DNA from: Lepisosteus oculatus
Taxonomy: Eukaryota; Chordata; Actinopteri; Semionotiformes; Lepisosteidae
DNA length: 64,000 nucleotides
Direction: 5' to 3'
Assembly (NCBI RefSeq): GCF_040954835.1
Contig: NC_090706.1
Span: 32,683,148-32,747,147, forward strand
The notes beneath the pieces were generated by a model. That model had not been told where the DNA came from, ran no database searches, and worked only from the letters and a program-made list of their open reading frames with translations. The translations under genes were made by a program, and so were the position numbers. Each line of letters opens with the position of its first letter. Position 1 is the stretch's first letter. Below are positions 48,969 to 60,446 of the stretch, piece by piece.

Positions 48969-50739
48969 GTAAACTAGTGTATTATTTTCTTAGATTCATT
49001 TGGAGTTGCATTTTGCCAAAAATAATATCGCGGTTGTAGTAGTTTTTAGAAGTGGAAATATTTTATGGCATTTGTTCTCTATACAAGTTAAAATTTCGTT
49101 TTGAGGAATGTAAATGGGGGGCTGTTTTCCTTTTTATTACATTTTAAGAAATTAATGATTAAATATAAATGAACATTGTTTCTATGACTAAAAGAACAGT
49201 TAAACTGATCTAGGTTGTTTGATACGAGCTAATTGATTCAAGCTTCTCATCCATCTTTTTCCTGCAAGAAACCAGGGTATCGACTTCAAAAACAAGGCTG
49301 TGTAGTTTGTTCTATACTGTACTTTCACCACCCTTTGGGTAAAGATCTGCAACCGGTTTTTTGTTTTTATATACATTTAAATCCTCATTTTTCTTTTTCA
49401 CTATTCTTTCTGTAGATGTTTTGGATCAGCTACGTTATTACTATCCAGCGCGATGTATGATTCTCCATATCGTAGTGTAAGCCACCTTTATCTTAATTGG
49501 ACCTACTTCAATGCAATCGTGTATTACTGTGCTCATCTTAAAATAAATTATCAAAACTCTTTCAAGTAGGTAGCTGCGTCAGCATGCGTAGGCTGCAAAG
49601 GAACAAGCAAAGGTTTATTCCATGCTTCAAAGAGAAGAAAAGAGAAACAACGCGCCCACACCCGAGGAAGGCTCCACAGCCGAAACGTTGCGTTTCTTTT
49701 TCTTTTCAGCATGGAATAAGCCTTTATTTGTTACTTAAGAACTAGCCAAGAAAATAATATTACATTCAAAACAACGGATTAAAAATATTAACATTAATAA
49801 TATGGAAAAGAGAAACTTCAGAAATTCTGGGAGCATTGAACTTCTCTTCAGAGCTAAATGTTTTCTGTGATGATTCATTTGTCAGGATGTTGAAAAACAT
49901 GAATCCATTTCCGCAACTACCATACTTTATGCACGTATGCACGCTCAAGTTAAGAACTCTTAAACTTGTTATACCGCGTAATAGGCTTAATAATAATAGA
50001 AATACCACAACTATTTGTGATTCTAAATAGTAATGTGCACTTTGGTACATCTTTTAATGTTTTCAGTTTATGTTCTGAGGCGGTAACTTTCTACACATTT
50101 TATCATCTTATTTTAACATTTATTTTATTTAATGACTGTATTTTCTAAATTTGTGTTAATTGGAAAGGGCTAATAAGGACTTAATTTATATCTCTTCCTT
50201 CTGGTTTAGCTGACTGAATATGACGGATCGTTTCGCTTAACATAAACTTACGAAAGGAAAGAAACTGGAATAGAATGTAATACAATAAAAATGACGAAAG
50301 CCTATTTCATTTATTTCTGAGACGCGTGTTCCGTAATTTTTTTCTATTATGACAGCCCTGAAAAATCCAGTTTGTTTGTAAAGGTTATCCAAGGATCGTC
50401 TATCTTTTACAGTTTCCTCCTCGAAACTGATAACAAAAAAAAACGTAATGACTTAGTAAGCAGGATAAAAGCCAGATGTATGGGAAGGACGCATGGCTTT
50501 TAAAAGCAAAACGTAGATATATAGTATCATGATAATTTTAGACGTAAAATCTTAGTTGATTCGTTTTGTAGTCCACAGAAGCGTACTCTAGATATACAAA
50601 TCAGGAAAAACGGAATCGGTTGTTCTAATATTATTTATGAAGTATTGTACGGTTCTGAAGAAGTGTCTCATGGTTTGTAGATCTTATACATTTTGGTTCT
50701 TTTTTAAGACTTAGGTGATGGGTGAGGTTTCATACACAA
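48969..50739. other. Spacer g5-g6
   Basis: It holds a decayed interspersed repeat (49,227-49,350) of the family at 23,684 and a foldback element (49,600-49,734). No gene is supported; small frames at 49,766-50,148 lack any signature. Confidence 0.6.
49600..49734. repeat. Foldback (inverted-repeat) element
   Basis: The left arm ggaacaagcaaaggtttatt, ccatgct is mirrored by the right arm agcatggaataagcctttat, ttgtta. Inner arms agaaacaacg and cgttgcgtttct also pair. The centre reads cacccgaggaaggctccaca. It is a MITE-like repeat without coding capacity. A decayed relative stands at 25,395-25,500. Confidence 0.65.
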
Positions 50740-50754
50740 TGTGTCGCTATTGGC
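50740..50754 (+). promoter_or_regulatory. CSE of exon g6
   Basis: The sequence tgtgtcgctattggc lies 275 bp before the start codon. It has gctattggc where g1-g4 have gctgttcac, so it is the most changed element of the set. Confidence 0.65.
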
Positions 50755-51014
50755 TAAGAAAACGGTCTAGAAATCTGTGTGATGTAAAAGACGCCATTAC
50801 AGTTCATTGGCTAAGGAAAAGCAATGCATTCAGTAAAGAAGCAGGTCTCTTTATAGCAAGGATTTTTTGGGAAGAATAAGTCTCTTTAAAATTATTTGTA
50901 TATTTGTCTTAAGCTTGTGAAACACGAAAAACGCCCGGTGGCTGGTATATCCTATTAATTTAAAGGTTGTTGAAGATTTGCTGTTAACGCGTTGGATAAT
51001 AGCCACCCACTTCA

Positions 51015-53426
51015 ATGGAATCGTGTATTACTGTGCACATCGGGAGAAGGTATGTGCCGGTTTTCGTATTTTTGTCTTTTATGTGGGGTAGAGCACTTTC
51101 TGTAACCCGCTATTCTATTCCCGAAGAAATGCAAGAAGGGTCTGTTGTTGCAAATGTAGCCGCTGATTTGGGACTCGATGTTAGAAGTCTGTCTGAGCGC
51201 GATTTGCGGCTTGATATCATCTCTAGCAAGAAATATCTGGATGTCAACAAAGACACTGGAGATCTGTTCATCTTAGAGAAGATAGACAGGGAGCAGTTAT
51301 GCGGTTCCAAGGCTACTTGTTCTTTGAAAATGGATGTGATAATCGAAAGCCCACTACAAATATTTAACATTGAATTGGAGATTACAGATATAAATGACAA
51401 CGCGCCTCAATTTCGTAAAGAAAATATACATCTAGATATTTTCGAATCGGCTTCACCGGGAAACAGATTTTCTCTGAATAATGCGCTGGATCCGGACGTG
51501 GGCTCGAATTCAGTAAGAACATACAGTCTGAGTAAAAGCGACCATTTTACTATTGAGATTCAGACGGGACGAGACGGCTCTAAGTTTGCTGATTTAGTAT
51601 TGAAGAAGGCTTTGGATAGAGAAGAGCAGGCTGTTCATAATTTAATACTCACCGCTATAGATGGCGGAGCCCCTCCACAGTCCGGCACTGCCAGCATCAC
51701 CGTCCGTGTTCTGGATACGAATGACAACGCCCCTCAGTTTGATCAGCAAACGTACACTGTGAACATAACGGAAAATTCCCCAATAGGGTCACTCGTCATT
51801 AAGTTAACTGCAACTGACTTAGATTTTGGCTCCAATGCAGAGATCACTTATTTTTTCAGTCCATACACGTCCGAAAAGACGCAAGAAGCCTTTAGTATGA
51901 ATTCAGTGAATGGAGAAGTTAGAGTAACAGAAATAATCGATTTTGAAGAAGTAAAAATGTTCGAAATACACGTAGAGGCGTCGGACAAAGGCTCTAACAC
52001 AATGTCAGGTCACAGCAAACTAATTATATATATAACTGATGTTAATGATAATTATCCAGCAATTTCAATCAAATCTTTTAAAAGTCCCATAAAAGAAAAC
52101 GTTACATTGAACACTGTTGTAGCTCTCATCAGCGTAAGCGATAGAGATTCTGGGGAAAACGGTAAAGTCGACATTTATCTGGCCGAGATACTACCCTTTG
52201 TGCTTCAGAAATCATCAGAGAATTACTATGCCCTGCTTGTCTCTGAGCCCTTGGATCGGGAAAAGGTGGCAGAGTATAACATCACTTTTGTTGTCAGTGA
52301 CAGAGGTTCACCTCCTTTAAGTAACAAAAAAACAATCATCCTGGAGTTACTGGATGTAAACGATAATCCGCCGCTTTTCCCCAAGAGTTTCTACACAATT
52401 TCAGTAACGGAAAACAATGAACCAGGAGCTATCTTGAGTTCTGTCACTGCCCTTGATCCCGACCTCAATGAAAACAGGTATCTCGTTTATTCCATTCTGG
52501 AGAAAAACATCCAGAATATGTCTATGTCTCAATATTTTTCAATTAATCCAGAGACTGGCAACCTTTACGCACTCAGGTCTTTTGATTATGAGAAAGAGAA
52601 GGAGTTTCTGTTTCACGTGGACGCTAAAGACTCTGGAGTTCCCCAGCTGAGCAGTAACACAACTGTCCGTGTCCTTGTTCTCGATCAGAATGACAACAGT
52701 CCAGTTATTGTTTCTCCATGGCACGCACAGGGATCTGTAGCTGAAGAACTGATCCCGAGATCTACTGATAAAGGATACCTTGTGACGAAAGTGATCGCTA
52801 TTGATGCGGATTCTGTACAGAACGCTCGGATTACATACCAGTTTCTGCAATTTAGTGACTCCAGTTTATTCAGTCTGGACCAATACAATGGAGAAATCCG
52901 GACTATGAGAATGTTCAGTCAAAGAGATTCTCGCAAACAAAGGCTGGTAGTTCTAGCGAAGGACAATGGGGAACCTGCCCTCTCTTCTACAGTTACTATC
53001 AAGTTATCAACAGTGGAACCAGTTTCGAAAGCTTCATCAGGAGCGATTGAAGTACCAGTGGAATATGATTTGTTTTCTGATTTAAATCTGTACTTGGTGA
53101 TCGGCTTAGGCGCAGTGTCATTTCTGTTCTTGATAGTTATATTAGTTATTATCGTTGTCAAGTGTCAGAGACCGAAGCCAGTTGAAGAGCCTCCTCCCTG
53201 TAGGAACAGTTTCCCCAGCCTCAGGAACTCTGTGAACTCTCAGATAGCGGACTCCACTTTGATCTCCAGCGATGCCTACTGGTACAGTTTGTTTCTAGCG
53301 GAGACACGGAAGGGAAAAGTGGTTGTTAGACAGACTGTGCCGAACGGGGCTGGATACATCGTTTCCAGTATTCCAAGGAGCACAGGACTCACAGAGACAA
53401 GCGATTCAGCAGCGTCAACGCTCCAG
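51015..53426 (+). CDS. Protocadherin variable exon g6 (gamma-type)
   Basis: The exon encodes 804 residues from ATG 51,015. The signal region MESCITVHIGRRYVPVFVF precedes VTRYSIPEEM. The DxNDN borders fall near residues 129, 238, 346, 451 and 561, with a membrane span at about 692-715. The EC1 pair is CGSKATC. EC1 and EC2 are almost identical to g7 and g8. In the cytoplasmic part it has NSVNSQIAD where the others have NSMNSQIAD. It ends DSAASTLQ at a gtaaag donor, phase 0. With g7 and g8 it forms a recent tandem set; the g6-to-g7 start spacing is 4,251 bp. Confidence 0.9.
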
Positions 53427-54989
53427 GTAAAGATACACGTATTTTTTTCCTCAGGTTAATTGAGGATTACCATTTTAGTCTCAGTAAAATATTTCCAACG
53501 TTTTAATATCCGCATGGACGTTGTCATTGTATTTATTTTTTCATTAAGCCTAATAATGTAAAGCAACTTCCATTAGTATAGCCATTTATACAGTATATGA
53601 AGACTGCGGTATTAGTATCATGATGAAATTTAAATGATCATTATAACCACAATTGAAATGTCATATTTTAGAATAGTAATGTCTTCATGTCCCACGTTAT
53701 ACTCTCTCCGTCAGCAGTCATAATCAATTCACATTTTCGCTCTACCTTGGACTCTTAAAGTCATTATTAGTACTCTTTACTGGTTCTATGACTATTTTCC
53801 CGAGGTCTTTTCTCCTTTCGGATGTTATGACACCTCCGAGTTATGGCTGACTGTTGCCTTCCGGGAACTGAGTGAACACTGAGCTTTTAACAGCGAGAAA
53901 AAAATGAACGCACTAGGTATTTTCACTGAGAAGTTAATTTTGTTCCACAAAAAAAAAAAGTTTACGCAAAGTACCCCTTTATATTTATGAAAAGGCCTAA
54001 ATAGTAAGTTGTCTCAGCAGTTACTACCCCCTCATAATATAGTACTGTACCTTACATTCTACAATGAAAAGCACTTTTACAACAGAACAATTATGTAATA
54101 ATGTAATACTAAATGTTTTTAAACTTTCCATGGATACTAGAGCGTTTTAGTGACTTCAGCAACGCAGAGCAAGCAGTTCACTGTGAGGTCTAACTGGTTT
54201 CGAAATTAGTATATACAGTATTCAAGGTTGTCAAAAGCTTTGAAGATTGTGTTGCGTTTTATGTGTTTTGGAAATTGAAAGATAAATGCTGTATAAACGT
54301 GTTGCATTTTGGGTTAGCTTTAAATGTATTCTGTTGCACTGATATCCCACATGTTGACCCAAGTATCCTACTTCTTGGATCCTTCTCTTTAAACTTATTT
54401 CATTTCGTAATCTACATTTTTATTGTTTTTTTTCATAAATTTGCGCGTATGCATAGAAGCTTTGACATTGTATTTCCATCTCCTCTTTCTAGTTTAGATG
54501 AGAGACGTTTGCGGATAACGTATTCCTGCAATAATTACATAATTATAGCAAGTGTAAAACAAGGAAAAAGGAAACGGTATTTCGTTCAATTATGGTTCTT
54601 CTGTTATGTGATGCTGTGTTTTTATTACGGTGTTGGAAAAACAATTATTTTGTTTAGGTTACCAGAGATCAATTTTTTTTCTTGAGTATTGTCCTCGAAA
54701 ATGTTTTTTTATAGAAATTTCGCAAATTAGTGTGCACAAGATAAAAAGACAATGTGTGCGGAAGACGCACATTTATAGACGTATTTATAGTGCGTGTCAT
54801 CGTACAACAACTGAGTTGATGCATTATGCATTTCTGTTTCTTACATAGAACAAACTCTTTACAAAAATTGGAGACTTCTAATTTGTTTCTAAAGTAGTAT
54901 GAGGTTCAGAAAATGTGGCAAGATATCCAGATCCTTCTAATTTAGGTCCTTTTTTAAGACTTAGGTGATAAGTGAGGATTCATGCACAC
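53427..54989. other. Spacer g6-g7, paralogous to spacer g7-g8
   Basis: Its blocks recur in order in the next spacer (for example the aaaaaatgaacgcactagg region at about 53,900 and 59,060), showing that spacer and exon were duplicated as one unit. Open frames such as 54,263-54,685 are not supported as genes. Confidence 0.7.
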
Positions 54990-55004
54990 TGTGTCGCTGT
55001 TGGC
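54990..55004 (+). promoter_or_regulatory. CSE of exon g7
   Basis: The sequence tgtgtcgctgttggc lies 276 bp before the start codon. The surrounding 300 bp closely match the g6 and g8 promoters. Confidence 0.7.
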
Positions 55005-55265
55005 TAAGAAAACGGTCTAGAAATCTGTGTGATGTAAAAGAAGCCATTATTGTTCATTGGTTTAGGATAGGCAATGCATTCAGTAAAGTAGCAGGTCTCT
55101 TTGTAGCAAGGATTTTACGGGAAGAATAAGTCTCTTTTAAATTATTTGTTGATTGGTCTTCAGCTTGTGAAACACGAAAAACGACTGGTGGGTGGTATAT
55201 ACCAGTAATTTAAAAGGTTGTTAAGAATTCACTGTAAATACGCTGGATAATATCCACCTATTTCA

Positions 55266-57677
55266 ATGGAATCGTGTATTACTGTGCACATCGGAAGAAG
55301 GTATGTGCCGGTTATCGTATTTTTGTATTTTATGTGGGGTAGAGCACTTTCTGTAACCCGCTATTCTATTCCCGAAGAAATGCAAGAAGGGTCTGTTGTT
55401 GCAAATGTAGCCGCTGATTTGGGACTCGATGTTAGAAGTCTGTCTGAGCGCGATTTGCGGCTTGATATCATCTCTAGCAAGAAATATCTGGATGTCAACA
55501 AAGACACTGGAGATCTGTTCATCTTAGAGAAGATAGACAGGGAGCAGTTATGCGGTTCCAAGGCTACTTGTTCTTTGAAAATGGATGTGATAATCGAAAG
55601 CCCACTACAAATATTTAACATTGAATTAGAAATTACAGATATAAATGACAACGCGCCTCAATTTCGTAAAGAAAATATACAACTGGATATTTCTGAATCA
55701 GCTTCACCAGGGAAAAGATTTTCTCTGAATAATGCGCTGGATCCGGACGTGGGCTCGAATTCAGTAAGAACATACAGTCTGAGTAAAAGCGACCATTTTA
55801 CTATTGAGGTTCAGACGGGGCGAGACGGTTCAAAGTTTGCTGATTTGGTGTTGAAGAAGGCTTTGGATAGAGAAGAGCAGGCTGTTCATAATTTAATACT
55901 CACTGCTATAGATGGCGGAGCCCCTCCACAGTCCGGCACTGCCAGCATCACCGTCCGTGTTCTGGATACGAATGACAACGCCCCTCAGTTTGATCAGCAA
56001 ACGTACACTGTGAACATAACAGAAAATTCCCCAATAGGGTCACTCGTCATTAAGTTAACTGCAATTGACTTAGATTTTGGTTCTAATGCAGAGATCACTT
56101 ATTTTTTCAGTCCTTATACGTCTGAAAAAACACAGGAAACCTTTAGTATGAATTCAGTTAATGGAGAAGTTAGAGTTAAAGAAATAATCGATTTTGAGGA
56201 AGTGAAAATGTTCGAAATACACGTAGAAGCGGAGGACAGAGGTTCAAATTCAATGTCAGGACACTGCAAATTAATTATATTCATAACTGATATCAACGAT
56301 AATTATCCTGAAATTTCAATTAAATCTTTTAAAAGTCCCATAAAAGAAAACGTTACACTTAATACAGTAGTAGCTCTCATTAGTGTAAGCGATAGAGATT
56401 TTGGGGAAAACGGTAAGGTCGACATTTATCTGGCCGAGATATTACCCTTTGTGCTTCAGAAATCGTCAGAGAACTATTATGCCCTGCTTGTCTCTGAGCC
56501 CTTGGATCGGGAAAAGGTGGCAGAGTATAACATCACTTTTGTTGTCAGTGACAGAGGTTCACCTCCATTAAGAAACAATAAAACAATCATCCTGGAGTTA
56601 CTGGATGTAAACGATAATCCACCGCTTTTCCCCAAGAGTTTCTACACAATTTCAGTAACAGAAAACAATGAACCAGGAGCTGTCTTGAGCTCTGTCACTG
56701 CCCTTGATCCCGACCTCAATGAAAACAGATATCTCGTTTATTCCATTCTGGAGAAAAGCATCCAGAATATGTCTATGTCTAAATATTTTTCAATTAATCC
56801 AGAGACTGGCAACCTTTACGCACTCAAGTCTTTTGATTATGAGAAAGAGAAGGAGTTTCTGTTTCACGTGGACGCTAAAGATTCTGGAGTTCCCCAGCTG
56901 AGCAGTAACACAACTGTCCGTGTCCTTGTTCTCGATCAGAATGACAACAGTCCAGTTATTGTTTCTCCATGGCACGCACAGGGATCTGTAGCTGAAGAAC
57001 TGATCCCGAGATCTACTGATAAAGGATACCTTGTGACGAAAGTGATCGCTATTGATGCGGATTCTGTACAGAACGCTCGGATTACATACCAGTTTCTGCA
57101 ACTTAGTGACTCCAGTTTATTCAGTCTGGACCAATACAATGGAGAAATCCGGACTATGAGAATGTTCAGTCAAAGAGATTCTCGCAAACAAAGGCTGGTA
57201 GTTCTAGCGAAGGACAATGGGGAACCTGCCCTCTCTTCTACAGTTACTATCAAGTTATCAACAGTGGAACCAGTTTTGAAAGCTTCATCAGGGTCGATTG
57301 AAGTACCAGTGGAATATGATTTGTTTTCTGATTTAAATCTGTACTTAGTGATAGGATTAGGCGCAGTGTCATTTCTGTTCTTGATAGTTATATTAGTTAT
57401 TATCATTGTCAAGTGTCAGAGGCCGAAGCCAGTTGAAGAACCTCCTCCCTGTAGGAACAGTTTCCCCAGCCTCAGGAACTCTATGAACTCTCAGATAGCG
57501 GACTCCACCTTGATCTCCAGCGATGCCTACTGGTATAGTTTGTTTCTAGCGGAGACACGGAAGGGAAAAGTGGTTGTTAGACAGACTGTGCCGAACGGGG
57601 CTGGATACATCATTTCCAGTATTCCAAGGAGCACAGGACTCACAGAGACAAGTGACTCAGCAGCGTCAACGCTACAG
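55266..57677 (+). CDS. Protocadherin variable exon g7 (gamma-type)
   Basis: The exon encodes 804 residues from ATG 55,266 with the same plan as g6: signal peptide, six cadherin repeats, a membrane span at about 692-715 and a short tail ending STLQ at a gtaaaa donor, phase 0. It differs from g6 by few residues in EC1-EC2 and rather more in EC3. In EC4 the motif usually read RDSGENG is RDFGENG, a Ser-to-Phe change close to calcium-binding residues. The tail has GYIISS where most have GYIVSS. Near-identity to g6 and g8 raises the question of how distinct its recognition is. Confidence 0.9.
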
Positions 57678-57794
57678 GTAAAAACGTAATATGCTTTTTT
57701 CTCAGGTATATTAAGAATTACCATTTTATTCTCTGTAAAATATTTCCATGTTTTAATATATGCATGGACGTTGTCATTGTACCTAGTAATGTAA

Positions 57795-58732
57795 TGTATG
57801 GTCATACCAGCCTGTATGTGTGCCCGATCCCGTCCAATCTCAGATGATGATAATAATAATAATATGGACACTCCACTCAAAGCGCTTTACAAATAATGGG
57901 GACTCCCCTCCACCACCACCAACGTGCAGCATCCACCTGGATGATGCGACGGCAGCCATAGTGCACCAGAACACTCACCACACCCCAGCTATCAGGGATT
58001 ATTAGGAGGCCATGATTGCTAAGGGCCAATGGGAAATTTGGCCAGGACGCTGGGGTTATACCCTTACTCTTTTCGAGAAACACCTTGGGATTTTTAATGA
58101 CCACAGAGAGTCAGGACCTCGGTTTTTACGTCTCATCCGAAGGACGGTGCCTGTTTACATTATAGTGTCCCTGTCACTCTACTGGGGAATTAGGACCCAC
58201 CTGGACTGCAGGATGAGTTCCCCCTGCTGGCCCCCACTAACACCTCTTCCAGCAGCAACCTTAGTTTTTCCCAGGAGGTCTCCCATCCAGGTACTGACCA
58301 GGCTCACACCTGCTTAGCTTCAGTGGGTTGCCAGTTGTGAGTTGCAGAGTGATATGGCTGCTGGTCATATGTTAATGATTAGATGCTAATCAGGCTTGGG
58401 CCGGGTCAGTACTGGGCAGGGCGACATCTTGGGAGCACCCGATGGTATGAGTTACAGAGCCGGGGTAGCTCAGATGGAAAGGGCGTCTAGCCCCTGACCG
58501 GAAGGTCCCGAGTTCAATCCCAGGTAGGGGAAAGCGATATAGCTTGCTCACTTTCCTTCCAGATGGTTCCCAGCTCCACTCAGCCTGCTTTCCAAACGTG
58601 TATCTGGGGTTAATCCTTCCAGCAGGAGCATGATGTTGACCACATCATCTCCAGTGTCGGATGCTTGAGGAAAACGATGGCCCTTGCCCCCCATTCCCCA
58701 TGGGCCTTTATTGCCTGAAATGCAACCTACCT
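57795..58732 (+). mobile_element. 5S-tRNA dimeric SINE, split by a reversed SINE3
   Basis: The left part tgtatggtcataccagcctg and gcccgatcccgtccaatctc matches the 5' half of 5S rRNA. After the inner SINE the 5S match resumes (gctaatcaggcttgggccgg, gtcagtactgggcaggg) and is followed by a tRNA-like segment at about 58,460-58,532 (ggtagctcagatgg, gagttcaatccc) and a unique body. The whole is flanked by a 14-bp target-site duplication, acctagtaatgtaa, at 57,781-57,794 and 58,733-58,746. The 5S-then-tRNA order recalls AmnSINE1-like elements; the family itself is not identified. Confidence 0.75.
57848..58364 (-). mobile_element. SINE3-type SINE, reversed, nested
   Basis: A near-complete SINE3 copy on the minus strand: (TTA)n tail at the left, 5S-like head ending near 58,364. 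It sits inside the older dimeric SINE. A CTCF-like core (ccagcagggggaactc on the minus strand) lies at 58,215-58,230, in opposite orientation to the one at 27,986. Confidence 0.8.
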
Positions 58733-60172
58733 ACCTAGTAATGTAAAGCGACTTCCATTAGTACTGCCGTTTATAAATGAGCAATGCGGTGTTAGTATCA
58801 TGAAGACATTAAAATTAGCATATTAATCGGTGTAAAACGGTTATATTTTAGAATGGTAATTTATTCGTGTCTCACGTTATACTCTTCCCGTCTGCAGTCA
58901 TAGTCAATTCACATTTTTCGCTCCACCTTGGACTCCTAGTGACATTGTTAGTACTCTTTACTGGTTTTCTCCTTTCGGATGTTATGACACCTCCGAGTCA
59001 TGGCTGACCGTTGCCTTCCGGGACCTGAGTGGACACTATGGGCTTTTAACAACGAGAAAAAAATGAACGCACTAGGCATTTTCACTGAGAAGTTAATTTT
59101 GTTCCACAAAAAAAAAAAACGTTTACGCATAGTACCCCTTTATAATTATACAAAGGCCTAAATAGTAAGATGTCGCAGCAGTTACTGCCCCCCTCACAAT
59201 ATATTACCTTACATCCTACGACGAAATGCAGTTTTACAACAGAACAATTATGTAATAATGTAATACTGGATGTTTTTAAATGTCTATGGATCCTAGAGCG
59301 TTTTATTGACTTCACTCACGCAAAGTTCATGGTGCAGTTCACTGTGAGGTTTCAACGGTTTCGAAATGAGTATATATTCAAGGCTGTCAAAAGCTTTGAA
59401 GATTGTGTTGCGTGTTATGTGTTTTGGAAATTGACTTGAACGACAAATGGTGTAAAAATATTTTGCATTTTGGGTTAGCTTTAAATGTATTCTGTTGCAC
59501 TGATATTCCACATATTGAGCCGTATCCTTCTACTTGGATCCTTCTCTTTGGATCCTTCTCTTTAAACTGATCTCATTTCGTAATATACATTTTTATTGTG
59601 TTTTCATAAATGTGCGTGTACGCATAGAAGCGTTGACATTGTGTTTCTATCGTCTTTCTAGTTTAGATGAGGGACGTTTGCAGATAATGTATTCCTGCAA
59701 AAATTACATAATTGTAACAAGTGTAGTACAAGGAAAAAAGGAAACGATATATCGTTAATTTATGGTACGTGTGTTATGTAATGCTGTGTTTTTATGACAG
59801 CTTTGCAAAAACAATTATTTTGTTAAGGTGACAAGGCACCCTGACACCTTACTTAGTATCTTGACAATACTTCTTGAGTATTGTCCTCCTAAATGTTTTT
59901 CCATAAAATCCGTTAGTGCACAAAATAAAAAGACAATGTGTGCGGAAGACGCAGATTTAAATATATATTTATAGGTCATGTCTTTGTAGAACAACTGAGT
60001 TGATACATTATACTGTACAGTTCTGTTTAGTACATAAAACAAACTCTTTACAAAAATTAGGAGTGTTCTAATTTTGTTTCTAAAGCAGTACGAGCTTTAT
60101 AATATGTGGCAAGATAATCAGATCCTACGAATTTAGGTCCTTTTTTAAGACTGGGTGAGGTTTCATACACAC

Positions 60173-60187
60173 TGTGTCGCTGTTGGC
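60173..60187 (+). promoter_or_regulatory. CSE of exon g8
   Basis: The sequence tgtgtcgctgttggc lies 274 bp before the start codon and is identical to the element of g7. Confidence 0.7.
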
Positions 60188-60446
60188 TAAGAAAATGGTC
60201 CAGAAATCTGTGTGATGTAAAAAGCCATTACAGTCCATTGGTTTAGGATAGGCATTGCATTCATTTCAGACGCAGGTCTTTTCATAGCAAGGGTTTTACG
60301 GGAAGAATTAGACTTTTCTTACATTATTTTTTTATCTGTCTTCAGCGTGAGAAACACAAAAACGCCTGGTGGTTGGTATATACTAATATTATAAAAGATT
60401 GTTGAGGATTTTCTGTTGACGCTTTGGATAATAGCCCCGCATTTCA

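Larger units (their letters stand above)
57678..60172. other. Spacer g7-g8 with nested SINE insertion
   Basis: This is a paralogue of the g6-g7 spacer, longer by about 930 bp because of the nested SINEs at 57,795-58,732. The remainder aligns block by block with 53,427-54,989. No gene is seen. Confidence 0.75.

Noticed and set aside
54263..54685. 140-codon frame in the g6-g7 spacer
   Set aside because: The paralogous spacer (about 59,400-59,760) does not keep it open, so it is not under selection.
57820..58317. Overlapping open frames between g7 and g8
   Set aside because: They fall inside the nested SINEs.
58460..58532. Functional tRNA gene
   Set aside because: It has box A- and box B-like motifs but a distorted anticodon arm and directly follows a 5S-like module within target-site duplications, so it is part of a SINE.
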